The notes below the pieces were generated by a model, which was not told where the DNA came from, searched no databases, and saw nothing but the letters and a program-made list of their open reading frames with translations. This document shows positions 49,885 to 58,262 of a stretch of 64,000 nucleotides of DNA, piece after piece (the stretch's first letter is position 1; each line of letters begins with the position of its first letter). A program made the position numbers and the translations under genes. This stretch comes from Pelomonas saccharophila_A (lineage in GTDB: Bacteria; Pseudomonadota; Gammaproteobacteria; Burkholderiales; Burkholderiaceae_C), in NCBI RefSeq assembly GCF_031458095.1, contig NZ_JAVDXU010000002.1, positions 124,001 to 188,000 of the forward strand, in the 5' to 3' direction.

Positions 49885-52212
49885 TCAACGGCGCTCGCCC
49901 TTGGCCTCCCGCACGTCTGCCACCGCCAGCGCCGTCATGTTGACGATGCGGCGCACCGTCGCCGACGGCGTCAGGATGTGCACGGGTGCGGCCGCGCCCA
50001 GCAGGATGGGGCCGACCGTCACGCCGTGGCTGGCGCTGATCTTCAGCACGTTGAAAAGGATGTTGGCGGCGTCCAGCGTCGGCAGCACCAGCAGGTTGGC
50101 GGCGCCCTTGAGCTTGCTGTCGGGCAGGAAGGCATGGCGCACGCTCTCGGACAGAGCCGCATCGCCATGCATCTCGCCATCGCACTCGACCTCGGGGTGG
50201 GCGGCCGAGAACAGCTCGTGGGCGCGGCGCATCTTCAGCGCCGACGGCCGCGTCGACGAGCCGAACATGGAGTGGCTGACAAAGGCCAGCTTGGGCGGCA
50301 GGCCGAAGCGGCTGACTTCCTCGGAGGCCATGGCGGCGATGTCTGCCAGCTCCTCGGCACTCGGGTCATCATTGACGAAGGTGTCGGTGATGAAGAGCGT
50401 CATCTGCTCCAGGATCAGCGCGTTCATCGCGGCAAACTGGCGGGCGCCTTCGCGCAGGCCGACGAGATCACGCACCTGCTCCAGGTGACGGTCGAAACGG
50501 CCGACCATGCCGCAGATCATCGCGTCGGCGTCGCCCAGCTCAATGGCCAGCGCGCCGATGGCCGTGTTGGAGCGCCGCACGGCCGACTTGGCCATCTCCG
50601 GCGTGAAGCCATTGCGCTTCATACGGGCGTAGTAGGCCTCCCAGTACTGGCGGAAGCGCGGGTCGTCCTCGGGGTCGATGACGGCCACGTCCTCGCCGAG
50701 CTTCAGGCGCAGGCCGGCGCGCTGGATGCGTGAGGCCAGCACCTCGGGGCGGCCGATCAGCGTCGGCTTGCACAGGCCTTCGTCCAGCGCCACCTGCACC
50801 GCACGCAGCACGCGCTCGTCCTCGCCCTCAGCGTAGATGACACGTGCGCACTCGGCCTTGGCCGTGGCGAACACCGGGCGCATGAACATGCCGGTCTGGT
50901 AGACGAAGCGTTCCAGCGACTGGCGGTAGGCGACGAGGTCGGGCACCGGCCGTGTGGCCACGCCATCAGCCGCCGCAGCCGCCGCAACGGCGGGGGCGAT
51001 GCGCAGGATGAGGCGGGCGTCGAAGGGCTTGGGGATCAGATAGTCGGGGCCGAAGGCCAGCTCCTGGCCTGCATAGGCGGCCGCCACTTCATCGCTGGTC
51101 TCGGCCTTGGCCAGGGCCGCGATCTCGCGCACGCAGGCCAGCTTCATGCCCTCGGTGATCTTGGTGGCGCCGCAGTCCAGGGCGCCGCGGAAGATGTAGG
51201 GGAAGCACAGGACGTTGTTGACCTGGTTGGGATAGTCGCTGCGGCCGGTGGCCACGATGCAATCCGGCCGCACCGCCTTGGCCAGCTCGGGACGGATCTC
51301 GGGCTCGGGGTTGGCCAGGGCCAGGATGATGGGCTGGGTGCCCATGGTCTTGACCATGTCGGCCGTCAGCACGCCGGCCGCCGAGCAGCCGAGAAAGACG
51401 TCGGCGCCGTCAACCACATCGGCCAGCGTGCGCGCGGCGCTGATCTGGCAATAGCGCTGTTTGGACTCGTCCAGCTTGCCGGCCTTGGCGTCCTCACGCT
51501 CGGACTGGATGACGCCGCGCGAATCGCAGACGAAGACGTTCTCGCGCTTCACGCCCAGGCCCACCATCACGTCCAGGCAGGCGATGGCCGCGGCACCCGC
51601 GCCCGACACCGCCACCTTGACCTTGGCGATGTCCTTGCCCACCAGCTCCAGGCCATTGAGCAGGGCCGCCGACGAGATGATGGCCGTGCCATGCTGGTCG
51701 TCGTGGAAGACCGGGATGTTCATGCGCTTGGACAGTTCGCGCTCGATGTAGAAACACTCGGGCGCCTTGATGTCCTCGAGGTTGATGCCACCCAGGGTCG
51801 GCTCCATCGCGGCAATGATGTCGATCAGCTTGTCGGGGTCGCGCTCGGCCAGCTCGATGTCGAAGACGTCGATGCCGGCGAACTTCTTGAACAGGCAGCC
51901 CTTGCCCTCCATGACCGGCTTGGCGGCCAGCGGCCCGATGTCGCCCAGGCCCAGCACGGCGGTGCCGTTGGTGATGACGCCGACGAGGTTGCCGCGCGAC
52001 GTGAAGTCGGCCGCCAGCGACGGGTCGCGCTCGATGTCCAGGCAGGGATAGGCCACGCCCGGCGAGTAGGCCAGCGACAGGTCGCGCTGGTTGGAGAGGG
52101 CCTTGGTCGGCGTGACGGAAATCTTGCCGCGCGTCGGGCTGCAGTGGTAGTCGAGGGCGGCGTCGCGCAAGGCGGCTTCGGCAGGCGACAAGGGAGCGTT
52201 GTTCTTTTCCAT
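49885..52212 (-). CDS. maeB: NADP-type malic enzyme with phosphotransacetylase-like domain
   Basis: A 775-residue enzyme converting malate to pyruvate and CO2 with NADP reduction. The N-terminal malic enzyme part (about 1-430) shows SLAYSPGVAYPC, FHDDQHGTA and the nucleotide fold VSGAGAAAIACL. The C-terminal part (about 440-775) resembles phosphate acetyltransferase (IYAEGEDERVLRAVQ; PTLDAANILFNVLK), which serves regulation in MaeB proteins rather than catalysis. The length matches MaeB. Confidence 0.95.
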   Translation of the reverse strand: MEKNNAPLSPAEAALRDAALDYHCSPTRGKISVTPTKALSNQRDLSLAYSPGVAYPCLDIERDPSLAADFTSRGNLVGVITNGTAVLGLGDIGPLAAKPVMEGKGCLFKKFAGIDVFDIELAERDPDKLIDIIAAMEPTLGGINLEDIKAPECFYIERELSKRMNIPVFHDDQHGTAIISSAALLNGLELVGKDIAKVKVAVSGAGAAAIACLDVMVGLGVKRENVFVCDSRGVIQSEREDAKAGKLDESKQRYCQISAARTLADVVDGADVFLGCSAAGVLTADMVKTMGTQPIILALANPEPEIRPELAKAVRPDCIVATGRSDYPNQVNNVLCFPYIFRGALDCGATKITEGMKLACVREIAALAKAETSDEVAAAYAGQELAFGPDYLIPKPFDARLILRIAPAVAAAAAADGVATRPVPDLVAYRQSLERFVYQTGMFMRPVFATAKAECARVIYAEGEDERVLRAVQVALDEGLCKPTLIGRPEVLASRIQRAGLRLKLGEDVAVIDPEDDPRFRQYWEAYYARMKRNGFTPEMAKSAVRRSNTAIGALAIELGDADAMICGMVGRFDRHLEQVRDLVGLREGARQFAAMNALILEQMTLFITDTFVNDDPSAEELADIAAMASEEVSRFGLPPKLAFVSHSMFGSSTRPSALKMRRAHELFSAAHPEVECDGEMHGDAALSESVRHAFLPDSKLKGAANLLVLPTLDAANILFNVLKISASHGVTVGPILLGAAAPVHILTPSATVRRIVNMTALAVADVREAKGERR

Positions 52213-52288
52213 GAGGGCGGGTCTCCAGGGACAACCCCGTAGGTTACGCCGCGTTTCATGGCCCGCGCGATGCAGGTTTCTTGGCGAT

Positions 52289-53545
52289 CTATGCCGAAGC
52301 CGATATCACCCGGTCGCGGCCCTCGTGCTTGGCACGGTACATGGCCTGGTCGGCCTCACGCAGGGCCGCCTCCACATCGGCCGCAGCAGCCGCCTGGGCT
52401 ACGCCCCAGCTCGCCGTCACCTTGAGCCCCATCGGCCATTCGGTGCGCGCCAGCACCTGGCGCAGCCGCTCGGCCACGGCCACGGCCTCCTCGGCCGGGG
52501 TCTGCGGCATGACGATGACGAACTCCTCGCCGCCCCAGCGCGCCAGCAGGTCGTCGCGCGGCAGGTTGGCGCGCAGCGTGCGGGCCAGCAGCACGAGCAC
52601 CTGGTCGCCGACCTCGTGGCCATGCTCGTCGTTGACGCGCTTGAAATGGTCGGCATCGACGAAGACGACGGACAGCGGGAAGCCCATGTCGCCCTGCACC
52701 TGCAGCAGCAGCTCCAGCGCGCGGTTCAGGCCATCGCGGTTGGCGACGCGGGTCAGCGGGTCGCGCAGGGCCATCTTCTCCAGGGCCCGCGAACGCTTCA
52801 TCGACAGGCGCAAGCGGCCGTGCACCGTCCAGCTTTCCCAGACCAGATAGCCCAGCAGGCTGAACATCCACAGGCCGACCAGGCCGAGGCGGAAGGTCTC
52901 GGGCGCGATCCAATCACCGACAAGCTCGGCGCGGTCCACGCGGATCAGATGCTGGCCCGGCGCCACCTGGCCGCTGGTGCTGAAGCTGATGACGCGGATG
53001 CTGTCCATCTCCGGCCCCACCAGGGACACGGGCAGTTGATGGGTCTGGGCCCACCAGGAGCTGACGGCGAACTGCGACAGCCGCAGCTCCACCGGCTGGG
53101 GCTGGGCACCGGGCGCGAAGGTGACCTCCTGGGGCTTGAGGCTTTCGGCGTTGCCCGGCTTGGTATAGACCGGGTTGGCATTGCGCAGGAAGACGCGCAC
53201 CTGGGCCGCGTCATGGTCCCGCGAAGGACCTTCGGCATGCAGCGACAGGCGGATGTGGCTGAAATTGCGCAGGTCCAGAGCCTGCCCCTTGATCTCGAAT
53301 TGCAGTTCGCAGTAGGGCCACTCGTAGCCGAGGCGAATCTCGCAACGCATGGCCACCGGCCCGCCAGCGGGCGCATCCAGCCTGGCTTCGCTATTGCCGC
53401 CGCTGCTGCGGTCGTCGACGACTTCCAGATGTTGGCCGGCCCCGCGCCCATCGAGCACGAGGTGGCGTGTCATCCAGTATTCGTTGGCATAAAGGCCGAG
53501 CAGCGTCGTGACGACGAGCAGGGCAAGCAGCCAGCGTAGGACCAT
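52289..53545 (-). CDS. Membrane diguanylate cyclase
   Basis: A 418-residue GGDEF protein. An N-terminal membrane helix (LLALLVVTTLLGLYA) is followed by an extracytoplasmic beta-rich sensor region (about 30-215), a second helix (about 220-240), and a GGDEF domain (about 260-415). The active-site signature is intact as ARWGGEEFVIV (about 335-345), with the metal aspartate in VFVDADHFK. It should make cyclic-di-GMP. No ribosome site is visible; a hairpin touches the start codon. It lies 90 bp after pgk, probably separated by a terminator. Confidence 0.92.
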   Translation of the reverse strand: MVLRWLLALLVVTTLLGLYANEYWMTRHLVLDGRGAGQHLEVVDDRSSGGNSEARLDAPAGGPVAMRCEIRLGYEWPYCELQFEIKGQALDLRNFSHIRLSLHAEGPSRDHDAAQVRVFLRNANPVYTKPGNAESLKPQEVTFAPGAQPQPVELRLSQFAVSSWWAQTHQLPVSLVGPEMDSIRVISFSTSGQVAPGQHLIRVDRAELVGDWIAPETFRLGLVGLWMFSLLGYLVWESWTVHGRLRLSMKRSRALEKMALRDPLTRVANRDGLNRALELLLQVQGDMGFPLSVVFVDADHFKRVNDEHGHEVGDQVLVLLARTLRANLPRDDLLARWGGEEFVIVMPQTPAEEAVAVAERLRQVLARTEWPMGLKVTASWGVAQAAAAADVEAALREADQAMYRAKHEGRDRVISASA

Positions 53546-53565
53546 CCGGCCATTGTGGTGGCCGG
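53546..53565 (-). other. Hairpin touching the start codon of the diguanylate cyclase
   Basis: CCGGCCA (53546-53552) and TGGCCGG (53559-53565) form a 7-bp stem directly before the ATG. The loop region on the minus strand reads CACAAT 6 nt before the start, a possible -10 for a leaderless message. A similar element stands before azlC. Confidence 0.4.
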
Positions 53566-53609
53566 CGTCATCAAACTGTCACAGGGTCGCCGCGCCGGGC
53601 GTGAAATCG

Positions 53610-53630
53610 GTCCGCCCGGTCAGGGCGGAC
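53610..53630 (-). terminator. Candidate terminator of pgk
   Basis: GTCCGCCC (53610-53617) pairs with GGGCGGAC (53623-53630) across a 5-nt loop, 6 bp after the pgk stop. It is followed on the minus strand by CGATTTC, a weak T-run. Confidence 0.5.
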
Positions 53631-53635
53631 TTGTA

Positions 53636-54829
53636 TCAACCCGCTGCGCGCTTGGCCAGGATCTCGAAGGCCGGCAGGGTCTTGCCTTCCAGCACCTCGA
53701 GGAAGGCGCCGCCGCCGGTGGAGATGTAGCCGACGTCCTTCTCGATGCCGTATTTGGCGATGGCCGCCAGCGTGTCGCCACCGCCGGCGATGCTGAAGGC
53801 CACGCTCTCGGCGATGGCGCGGGCGATGGCCTCGGTGCCATGGGCGAAGGCCGGGAACTCGAAGACGCCGACCGGGCCATTCCAGACGATGGTGCCGGCC
53901 GCCTTGAGCTTCTCGGCCAGCTTGGCAGCGGTCTTGGGGCCGATGTCGAGGATGAGGTCGTCGTCCTCGACGTCGGCGGCCGCCTTGACGGAGGCCGTCG
54001 CGCCGGCCGCAAAGGCCTTGGCCGTGACAACGTCTTCGGGGATGGGCACTTCGGCGCCGCGAGCCTTCATGGACTCGATGACGGCCTTGGCCTGGTCGAC
54101 CAGGTCGGGCTCGGCCAGCGACTTGCCGATCTTCAGGCCCGCAGCCAGCATGAACGTGTTGGCGATGCCGCCGCCGACGATGAGGCCGTCCACCTTGCTG
54201 GACAGGCTCTGCAGGATGGTCAGCTTGGTCGAGACCTTGGAGCCGGCAACGATGGCCACCAGCGGGCGGCGCGGATTGGCCAGGGCCTTGGTGATGGCGT
54301 CGATCTCGGCGGCCAGCAGCGGGCCGGCACAGGCGATCTTGGCGAACTTGGCGATGCCATAGGTCGTGGCCTCGGCGCGGTGGGCGGTGCCGAAGGCGTC
54401 GTTCACGAAGATGTCGCACAGGGCCGCGAGCTTGCGCGACAGCTCCTCGCTGCACTTCTTCTCGCCCTTGTTGACGCGGCAGTTCTCTAGCAGCACCAGC
54501 TGGCCCGGCGCGACGGAGACGGTGTCGACCCAGTCACGCTGCAGCGGCACCGGGCGGCCGAGCAGTTCGGCCATGCGCTCGGCGACGGGCGCCAGCGAGT
54601 CCTCGGGCTTGAACTCGCCCTCGGTGGGGCGGCCCAGATGGGACGTGACCATGACGGCGGCCCCGGCCTCCAGGGCCATCTTGATGGCCGGCAGCGAGGC
54701 GCGGATGCGGGTGTCCTCGGTGATCTTGCCGTTCTCGTCCTGCGGCACGTTGAGGTCGGCGCGGATGAAGACGCGTTGGCCGGCCACCTTGCCGGCGGCG
54801 ATCAGGTCGGAGAAGCGGATGACGTTCAT
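53636..54829 (-). CDS. pgk: Phosphoglycerate kinase
   Basis: A 397-residue glycolytic enzyme exchanging phosphate between 1,3-bisphosphoglycerate and ADP. Motifs seen are VFIRADLNVPQDENG, TSHLGRPTEG, VNDAFGTAHR, VAGSKVSTK and the nucleotide-site GGGDTLAAI near the C-terminus. The length is typical. It is downstream of azlCD on the same strand, separated by a hairpin. Pyruvate kinase is 6.6 kb further on, so the frequent pgk-pyk linkage is broken by the genes between. Confidence 0.97.
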   Translation of the reverse strand: MNVIRFSDLIAAGKVAGQRVFIRADLNVPQDENGKITEDTRIRASLPAIKMALEAGAAVMVTSHLGRPTEGEFKPEDSLAPVAERMAELLGRPVPLQRDWVDTVSVAPGQLVLLENCRVNKGEKKCSEELSRKLAALCDIFVNDAFGTAHRAEATTYGIAKFAKIACAGPLLAAEIDAITKALANPRRPLVAIVAGSKVSTKLTILQSLSSKVDGLIVGGGIANTFMLAAGLKIGKSLAEPDLVDQAKAVIESMKARGAEVPIPEDVVTAKAFAAGATASVKAAADVEDDDLILDIGPKTAAKLAEKLKAAGTIVWNGPVGVFEFPAFAHGTEAIARAIAESVAFSIAGGGDTLAAIAKYGIEKDVGYISTGGGAFLEVLEGKTLPAFEILAKRAAG

Positions 54830-54875
54830 GGTCTAGGCGGGGCAGTTGATGACAAAACTACCGCGATTCTCGCCG

Positions 54876-54894
54876 CCGCGCTGCGCCAGCGCGG
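54876..54894 (-). terminator. Hairpin after azlD
   Basis: CCGCGCTG (54876-54883) and CAGCGCGG (54887-54894) form a perfect 8-bp stem directly after the azlD stop. No immediate T-run; a TTTT appears about 20 nt later. Confidence 0.4.
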
Positions 54895-55224
54895 TTACCA
54901 ACCGAGTCCGAGCTTCAGGGGGAGCATTACCGCCATGCCCACAAGGATGGTGCCCAGGATGCCCTTGCGCCAGAAGTAGTAGGCCGTCGCGGCCACGGCG
55001 GCGGGCCAGCGCGCGTCCTGCCAGGTCGTGATGACATGGCCCTGGGTCATGAAGATCTCCGGCGCCACAACAGCAACAAGAGCGGCCAAAGGCGCCACCT
55101 TGAGCAGTTCGCGCAGCCAGTCGGGGATGGGCAGGGGCTGCTCGCCGATCATGAAGAAGCCGCGCGTCAGCACGGTGATGGCGCCCAGGCCGAACAGCGC
55201 GATCCAGGTCAGGGTTTCGCTCAC
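54895..55224 (-). CDS. azlD: AzlD-type branched-chain amino acid exporter subunit
   Basis: A 109-residue membrane protein with four hydrophobic segments, matching the small AzlD subunit (ITVLTRGFFMIG; LKVAPLAALVAVVAPEI; closing MAVMLPLKLGLGW). Together with AzlC it forms an exporter of branched-chain amino acids or analogues. The azlC stop is 73 bp upstream; such pairs normally overlap or nearly touch, and the gap here holds palindromic sequence. Confidence 0.9.
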   Translation of the reverse strand: MSETLTWIALFGLGAITVLTRGFFMIGEQPLPIPDWLRELLKVAPLAALVAVVAPEIFMTQGHVITTWQDARWPAAVAATAYYFWRKGILGTILVGMAVMLPLKLGLGW

Positions 55225-55310
55225 TGGTGCACCCTTCGCGCTACGCGCTGTCCCGCCAAGCGGGAGCGAGCTTGCTTGGGACGGCCCGGCGCTGCGCTCA
55301 TCGCCGGGCC
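55225..55310. repeat. Palindromic sequence between azlC and azlD
   Basis: Contains CCCGC/GCGGG around 55252-55264, GTCCC/GGGAC arms (55249-55281) and CCCGGCG (55285-55291) with CGCCGGG (55302-55308), the last reaching into the azlC 3' end. It resembles a short REP-like insertion and is not a copy of the modular family. Confidence 0.4.
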
Positions 55311-56014
55311 CTCCGCGAGTCCAGCCACCAGCCCACGGCCCCGGCCGCGACGATGGCGCAGAGGATGTTGAGCTTGAGCGGCAGCGAGTAGGTTGCGATC
55401 GACACGGCGCCGGCCGTGAGGGCCACCCACCACAGCATCTTCTCGGTCAGCAGCGAATAGGACAGACCGAGCAGGGCCATGACGCCGGCGAAGCCGATGC
55501 CCCAATGCGTCGGGATGCGGTCGGCCAGCAGGATGCCGGTGAAGGAGCAGGCCTGCCAGGTCGGCCAGTTCACGGCCACGCCGCCCCAGAAATAGCGTTG
55601 CTGCTCCGGTAGCGGCACCGGGTCGGGATAGCGCTTGATGAAGTAGACGAAGTTCAGGTCGGCCGCCACATAGCCGTTCAGCAGGCGGCGCCAGCGCGGC
55701 AGATGGCCAAAGTAATTGCGCCACTGCGCGCTGAAGATGACGAAGCGCAGGTTGACGCAGAAGGCCGTGGCCAGCAGCACCCACAGCGGTGCTCCGGAGG
55801 CGATCAGCGGCAGGGCCGTCAGCTGGGCGCTGCCGGCAAACACCAGCAGGGACATCCCGCAGGCCAGCGGCAGGCTGAGGCCGCTTTTCACCATCGTGAC
55901 GCCGGTCACCAGGCCCCAGGCGGCTAGGCCCAGGGAGGGCGAGGCCATGTCGCGCGCGCCTTGGCGGAAATCGGAGTCGTCCGCCAGCGCGCGCAGTTTG
56001 TCGATCAACTGCAT
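55298..56014 (-). CDS. azlC: AzlC-type branched-chain amino acid exporter subunit
   Basis: A 238-residue membrane protein of the AzlC family. Marks are the early GARDMASPSLGLAAWGLV, LLVFAGSAQLTALPLI and FCVNLRFVIFSAQW. It has about six or seven membrane segments. No ribosome site is visible; a 17-nt hairpin (56015-56031) directly precedes the start, as in the diguanylate cyclase gene. It lies 24 bp after the DUF2807 gene on the same strand. Confidence 0.92.
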   Translation of the reverse strand: MQLIDKLRALADDSDFRQGARDMASPSLGLAAWGLVTGVTMVKSGLSLPLACGMSLLVFAGSAQLTALPLIASGAPLWVLLATAFCVNLRFVIFSAQWRNYFGHLPRWRRLLNGYVAADLNFVYFIKRYPDPVPLPEQQRYFWGGVAVNWPTWQACSFTGILLADRIPTHWGIGFAGVMALLGLSYSLLTEKMLWWVALTAGAVSIATYSLPLKLNILCAIVAAGAVGWWLDSRRARR

Positions 56015-56031
56015 CCCGCCATTGTGGCGGG
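56015..56031 (-). other. Hairpin touching the azlC start codon
   Basis: CCCGCCA (56015-56021) and TGGCGGG (56025-56031) form a perfect 7-bp stem directly before the ATG. As before the diguanylate cyclase, CACAAT stands 6 nt from the start. Confidence 0.4.
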
Positions 56032-56038
56032 AGCCTTC

Positions 56039-56797
56039 TTACTGACCGATCCTGCGGACTTTGCCGCTGCCGGCGACGGTGGAGGAGATCTCCGGCGAAC
56101 CGGCGTACTTCACATCGCCCGAGCCGGCGATGGAGACATGCAGCTTCCTGGTCGCGTTGACCTGGGCGTCGCCGCTGCCGGCGATGGTGACCTTGACCTC
56201 TTCCGTCACCAGATCGGCCGCCTTCACGTCGCCGCTGCCGGCGATGGAGACGTTGGCGCTGCCGCAGCGGCCGGCGGCCACGATGTCGCCGCTGCCGCTG
56301 ACCTTCATGCCCAGACGCTCGGCATCGAGATTGGCGAAGCGGATGTCGCCCGAGCCGGCGATGGCCGCGTCGACGCCGGCCGTCTTCATGGCCTCGACCT
56401 TGACGGTGCCCGAGCCGGCCACCGACACGGCGCGCAGCGTCGGCATCTCGATGGTCAGGCTGGGGTTGGTGGAGGAATGGATGTTGAAGCCCTTCTTGGG
56501 CTCGATCTGCAGGGTGCGGCCCTTGCCACCGTCGACGACCTTGGTCTCGATATAGGGCAGCAGATTGCGGTCGGCCTTGACCTCGACCTTGTTGCCCGCG
56601 CCCTGGCGGATGACGATGTTGAAGCCACCGGCCGTGGCCACGCCGTCAAAGGCGCCGGTGTCGCGGGCCTCGGTGGCGATGTCGCCATTGCCGTTGATGC
56701 GCTCGCTGTTGTTGTTCCAGCTCCAAGCCTGGGCCGTGGTGCTGAAGGCGGCAGCGGCAACGAGACCGAGGGCGAAGATGCGGCGGGAGGTGTTCAT
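56039..56797 (-). CDS. Exported DUF2807 protein with GSGD repeats
   Basis: A 252-residue exported protein (signal peptide ALGLVAAAAFSTTAQA) of the DUF2807 / head-GIN type. From about residue 125 it is a run of short beta strands, each turn marked by GSG: VAGSGTVK, IAGSGDIR, VSGSGDIV, IAGSGDVK, IAGSGDAQ, IAGSGDVK, VAGSGKVR, with a period of about 18-20 residues. Such proteins form a right-handed beta-helix. The function is unknown. The start at 56797 follows GGAG at 6 nt. Confidence 0.88.
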   Translation of the reverse strand: MNTSRRIFALGLVAAAAFSTTAQAWSWNNNSERINGNGDIATEARDTGAFDGVATAGGFNIVIRQGAGNKVEVKADRNLLPYIETKVVDGGKGRTLQIEPKKGFNIHSSTNPSLTIEMPTLRAVSVAGSGTVKVEAMKTAGVDAAIAGSGDIRFANLDAERLGMKVSGSGDIVAAGRCGSANVSIAGSGDVKAADLVTEEVKVTIAGSGDAQVNATRKLHVSIAGSGDVKYAGSPEISSTVAGSGKVRRIGQ

Positions 56798-56913
56798 GGC
56801 GGGCTCCATCGGGGTTGTGATGGTTCCCATGGTGCCCAGGACGGGACGGGCCGGTGGGGCCGAGGCGACGATGCGCAGGAACGGAGGCGCGAAATGCGCC
56901 TGCAGGCGCCAGA

Positions 56914-57312
56914 TCAGCGCCCCTTGGCCTTGTCGCCGCCCTTCTCGGGCGTTTTCTCGGCTGTCTTGTCGGACGCCTTCTCTGCGGGCTTCTCGGCCGG
57001 TTTGGCTTCGGCCTCGTCCTCCTTGGCCCTGGCCGATCCTGGGCGCGGCACCACGGGTGCGACGCCTTCGAGCTTGTTCTCGCGCATGTATTCGTCCATC
57101 TCGCGCCAGCCGGCGTAGATGGCGGCCTTCTGGGCCTTGGGGTTCAGCACGTAGCAGTCCTCGATGGCGCGCATCGCGTGCCGGCAGGCGCTGCCGATGG
57201 CCTTGCCCTCGGCCTCCTTGGCGGCGGCCACCTTGGCGGGGTCGTCGATGCCGAGCTGTTCGCAGGCGGACAGGGCGGCGAGCAGGGGCAGGGCTAGAAG
57301 AAGGCGCTTCAT
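56914..57312 (-). CDS. Lipoprotein with charged C-terminal tail
   Basis: A 132-residue lipoprotein. The lipobox is LSAC with Cys near 17, after a basic start MKRLLLALPL. A small helical domain with two further cysteines (GSACRHAMRAIEDCYVL) is followed by a low-complexity tail rich in Lys, Glu, Ala and Pro (KPAEKPAEKASDKTAEKT), which may span toward the cell wall. The start at 57312 is set by the signal sequence. I know no named family. Confidence 0.75.
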   Translation of the reverse strand: MKRLLLALPLLAALSACEQLGIDDPAKVAAAKEAEGKAIGSACRHAMRAIEDCYVLNPKAQKAAIYAGWREMDEYMRENKLEGVAPVVPRPGSARAKEDEAEAKPAEKPAEKASDKTAEKTPEKGGDKAKGR

Positions 57313-57359
57313 GGGCTCAGCTATCGGCCGGGGCAGCGCCAACTTGAGGTCATGTGGAA

Positions 57360-58205
57360 TCAGTGCCTGGCCATCGCGAGCAGACGCGTGATGCGTTCCT
57401 CGGTCGACGGGTGGGTGGAGAACAGCCCGCGCAGCCCGCCGCCGGACAGCGGATTCATGATCATCATCTGGGCCGTCTCGGGATGGGCTTCGGCCGGCGC
57501 CATCGGGACGCCCTGGGCATAGCGGTGGATCTTGTCCAGGGCCGAGGCCAGGGCCGCGGGGTCGCCGGAGATCTCGGCGCCGCCGCGATCGGCCTCGAAC
57601 TCGCGGGCGCGGCTGATGGCCATCTGGATCAGGCCCGCGGCGATCGGCGCCAGCAAGGCGATGGCGATGCCGGCCAGCGGATTGTTCGGGCGGCCGTTCT
57701 CGTCGCGGCCGCCGAAAAAGGCGGCGAAGTTGGCCAGCATGGAGATGGCGCCGGCCATGGTCGCGCTGACGGTGCTGATGAGGATGTCGCGGTGGGCCAC
57801 ATGGGCCAGTTCGTGCGCCATGACGCCACGCAGCTCGCGCTCGGACAGCACGCGCAGGAGGCCCGTCGTCGCCGCGACGGCGGCGTGCTCGGGATTGCGG
57901 CCGGTGGCGAAGGCGTTGGGAGCGTCTTCCTGGATCAGGTAGACCTTTGGGGCTGGCAGGCCGGCGCGCTGCGCCAGTTCCTGCACCATGCGATAGAACT
58001 GCGGCGCCGAGCTCTCATCGACTTGGCTGGCGTTGTACATGCGCAGCACCATGTCGGCCGAGAACCAATAGGCGAAGAAGTTCATGCCGGCGGCCACCAG
58101 CAGGGCGATCAGCATGCCGGTCTGGCCGCCGACATAGGAGCCGATGAGCATGAACAGCGCCGTGATGGCGGCCATCAGCATGGCGGTCTTCACGAGGTTG
58201 AACAT
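57360..58205 (-). CDS. htpX: Membrane protease HtpX
   Basis: A 281-residue zinc metalloprotease of the inner membrane (family M48B) that degrades misfolded membrane proteins. Two N-terminal helices (about 7-48) precede the catalytic HELAHVAHRD (about 130-139). Two further helices follow, and the third zinc ligand lies in REFEADRGGAE. The C-terminal STHPSTEERITRL is family-specific. The length is typical. Confidence 0.96.
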   Translation of the reverse strand: MFNLVKTAMLMAAITALFMLIGSYVGGQTGMLIALLVAAGMNFFAYWFSADMVLRMYNASQVDESSAPQFYRMVQELAQRAGLPAPKVYLIQEDAPNAFATGRNPEHAAVAATTGLLRVLSERELRGVMAHELAHVAHRDILISTVSATMAGAISMLANFAAFFGGRDENGRPNNPLAGIAIALLAPIAAGLIQMAISRAREFEADRGGAEISGDPAALASALDKIHRYAQGVPMAPAEAHPETAQMMIMNPLSGGGLRGLFSTHPSTEERITRLLAMARH

Positions 58206-58262
58206 CTCAATAGGCTTTCGAAGTGACAGATGGCATGGCAGATGGTGCCACGGGGCCTTACT

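Noticed and set aside
56061..56420. Regularly spaced similar sequences resembling a CRISPR array
   Set aside because: They are coding repeats for GSG turns of the DUF2807 protein. The spacers are not unique sequences and no cas gene is present.
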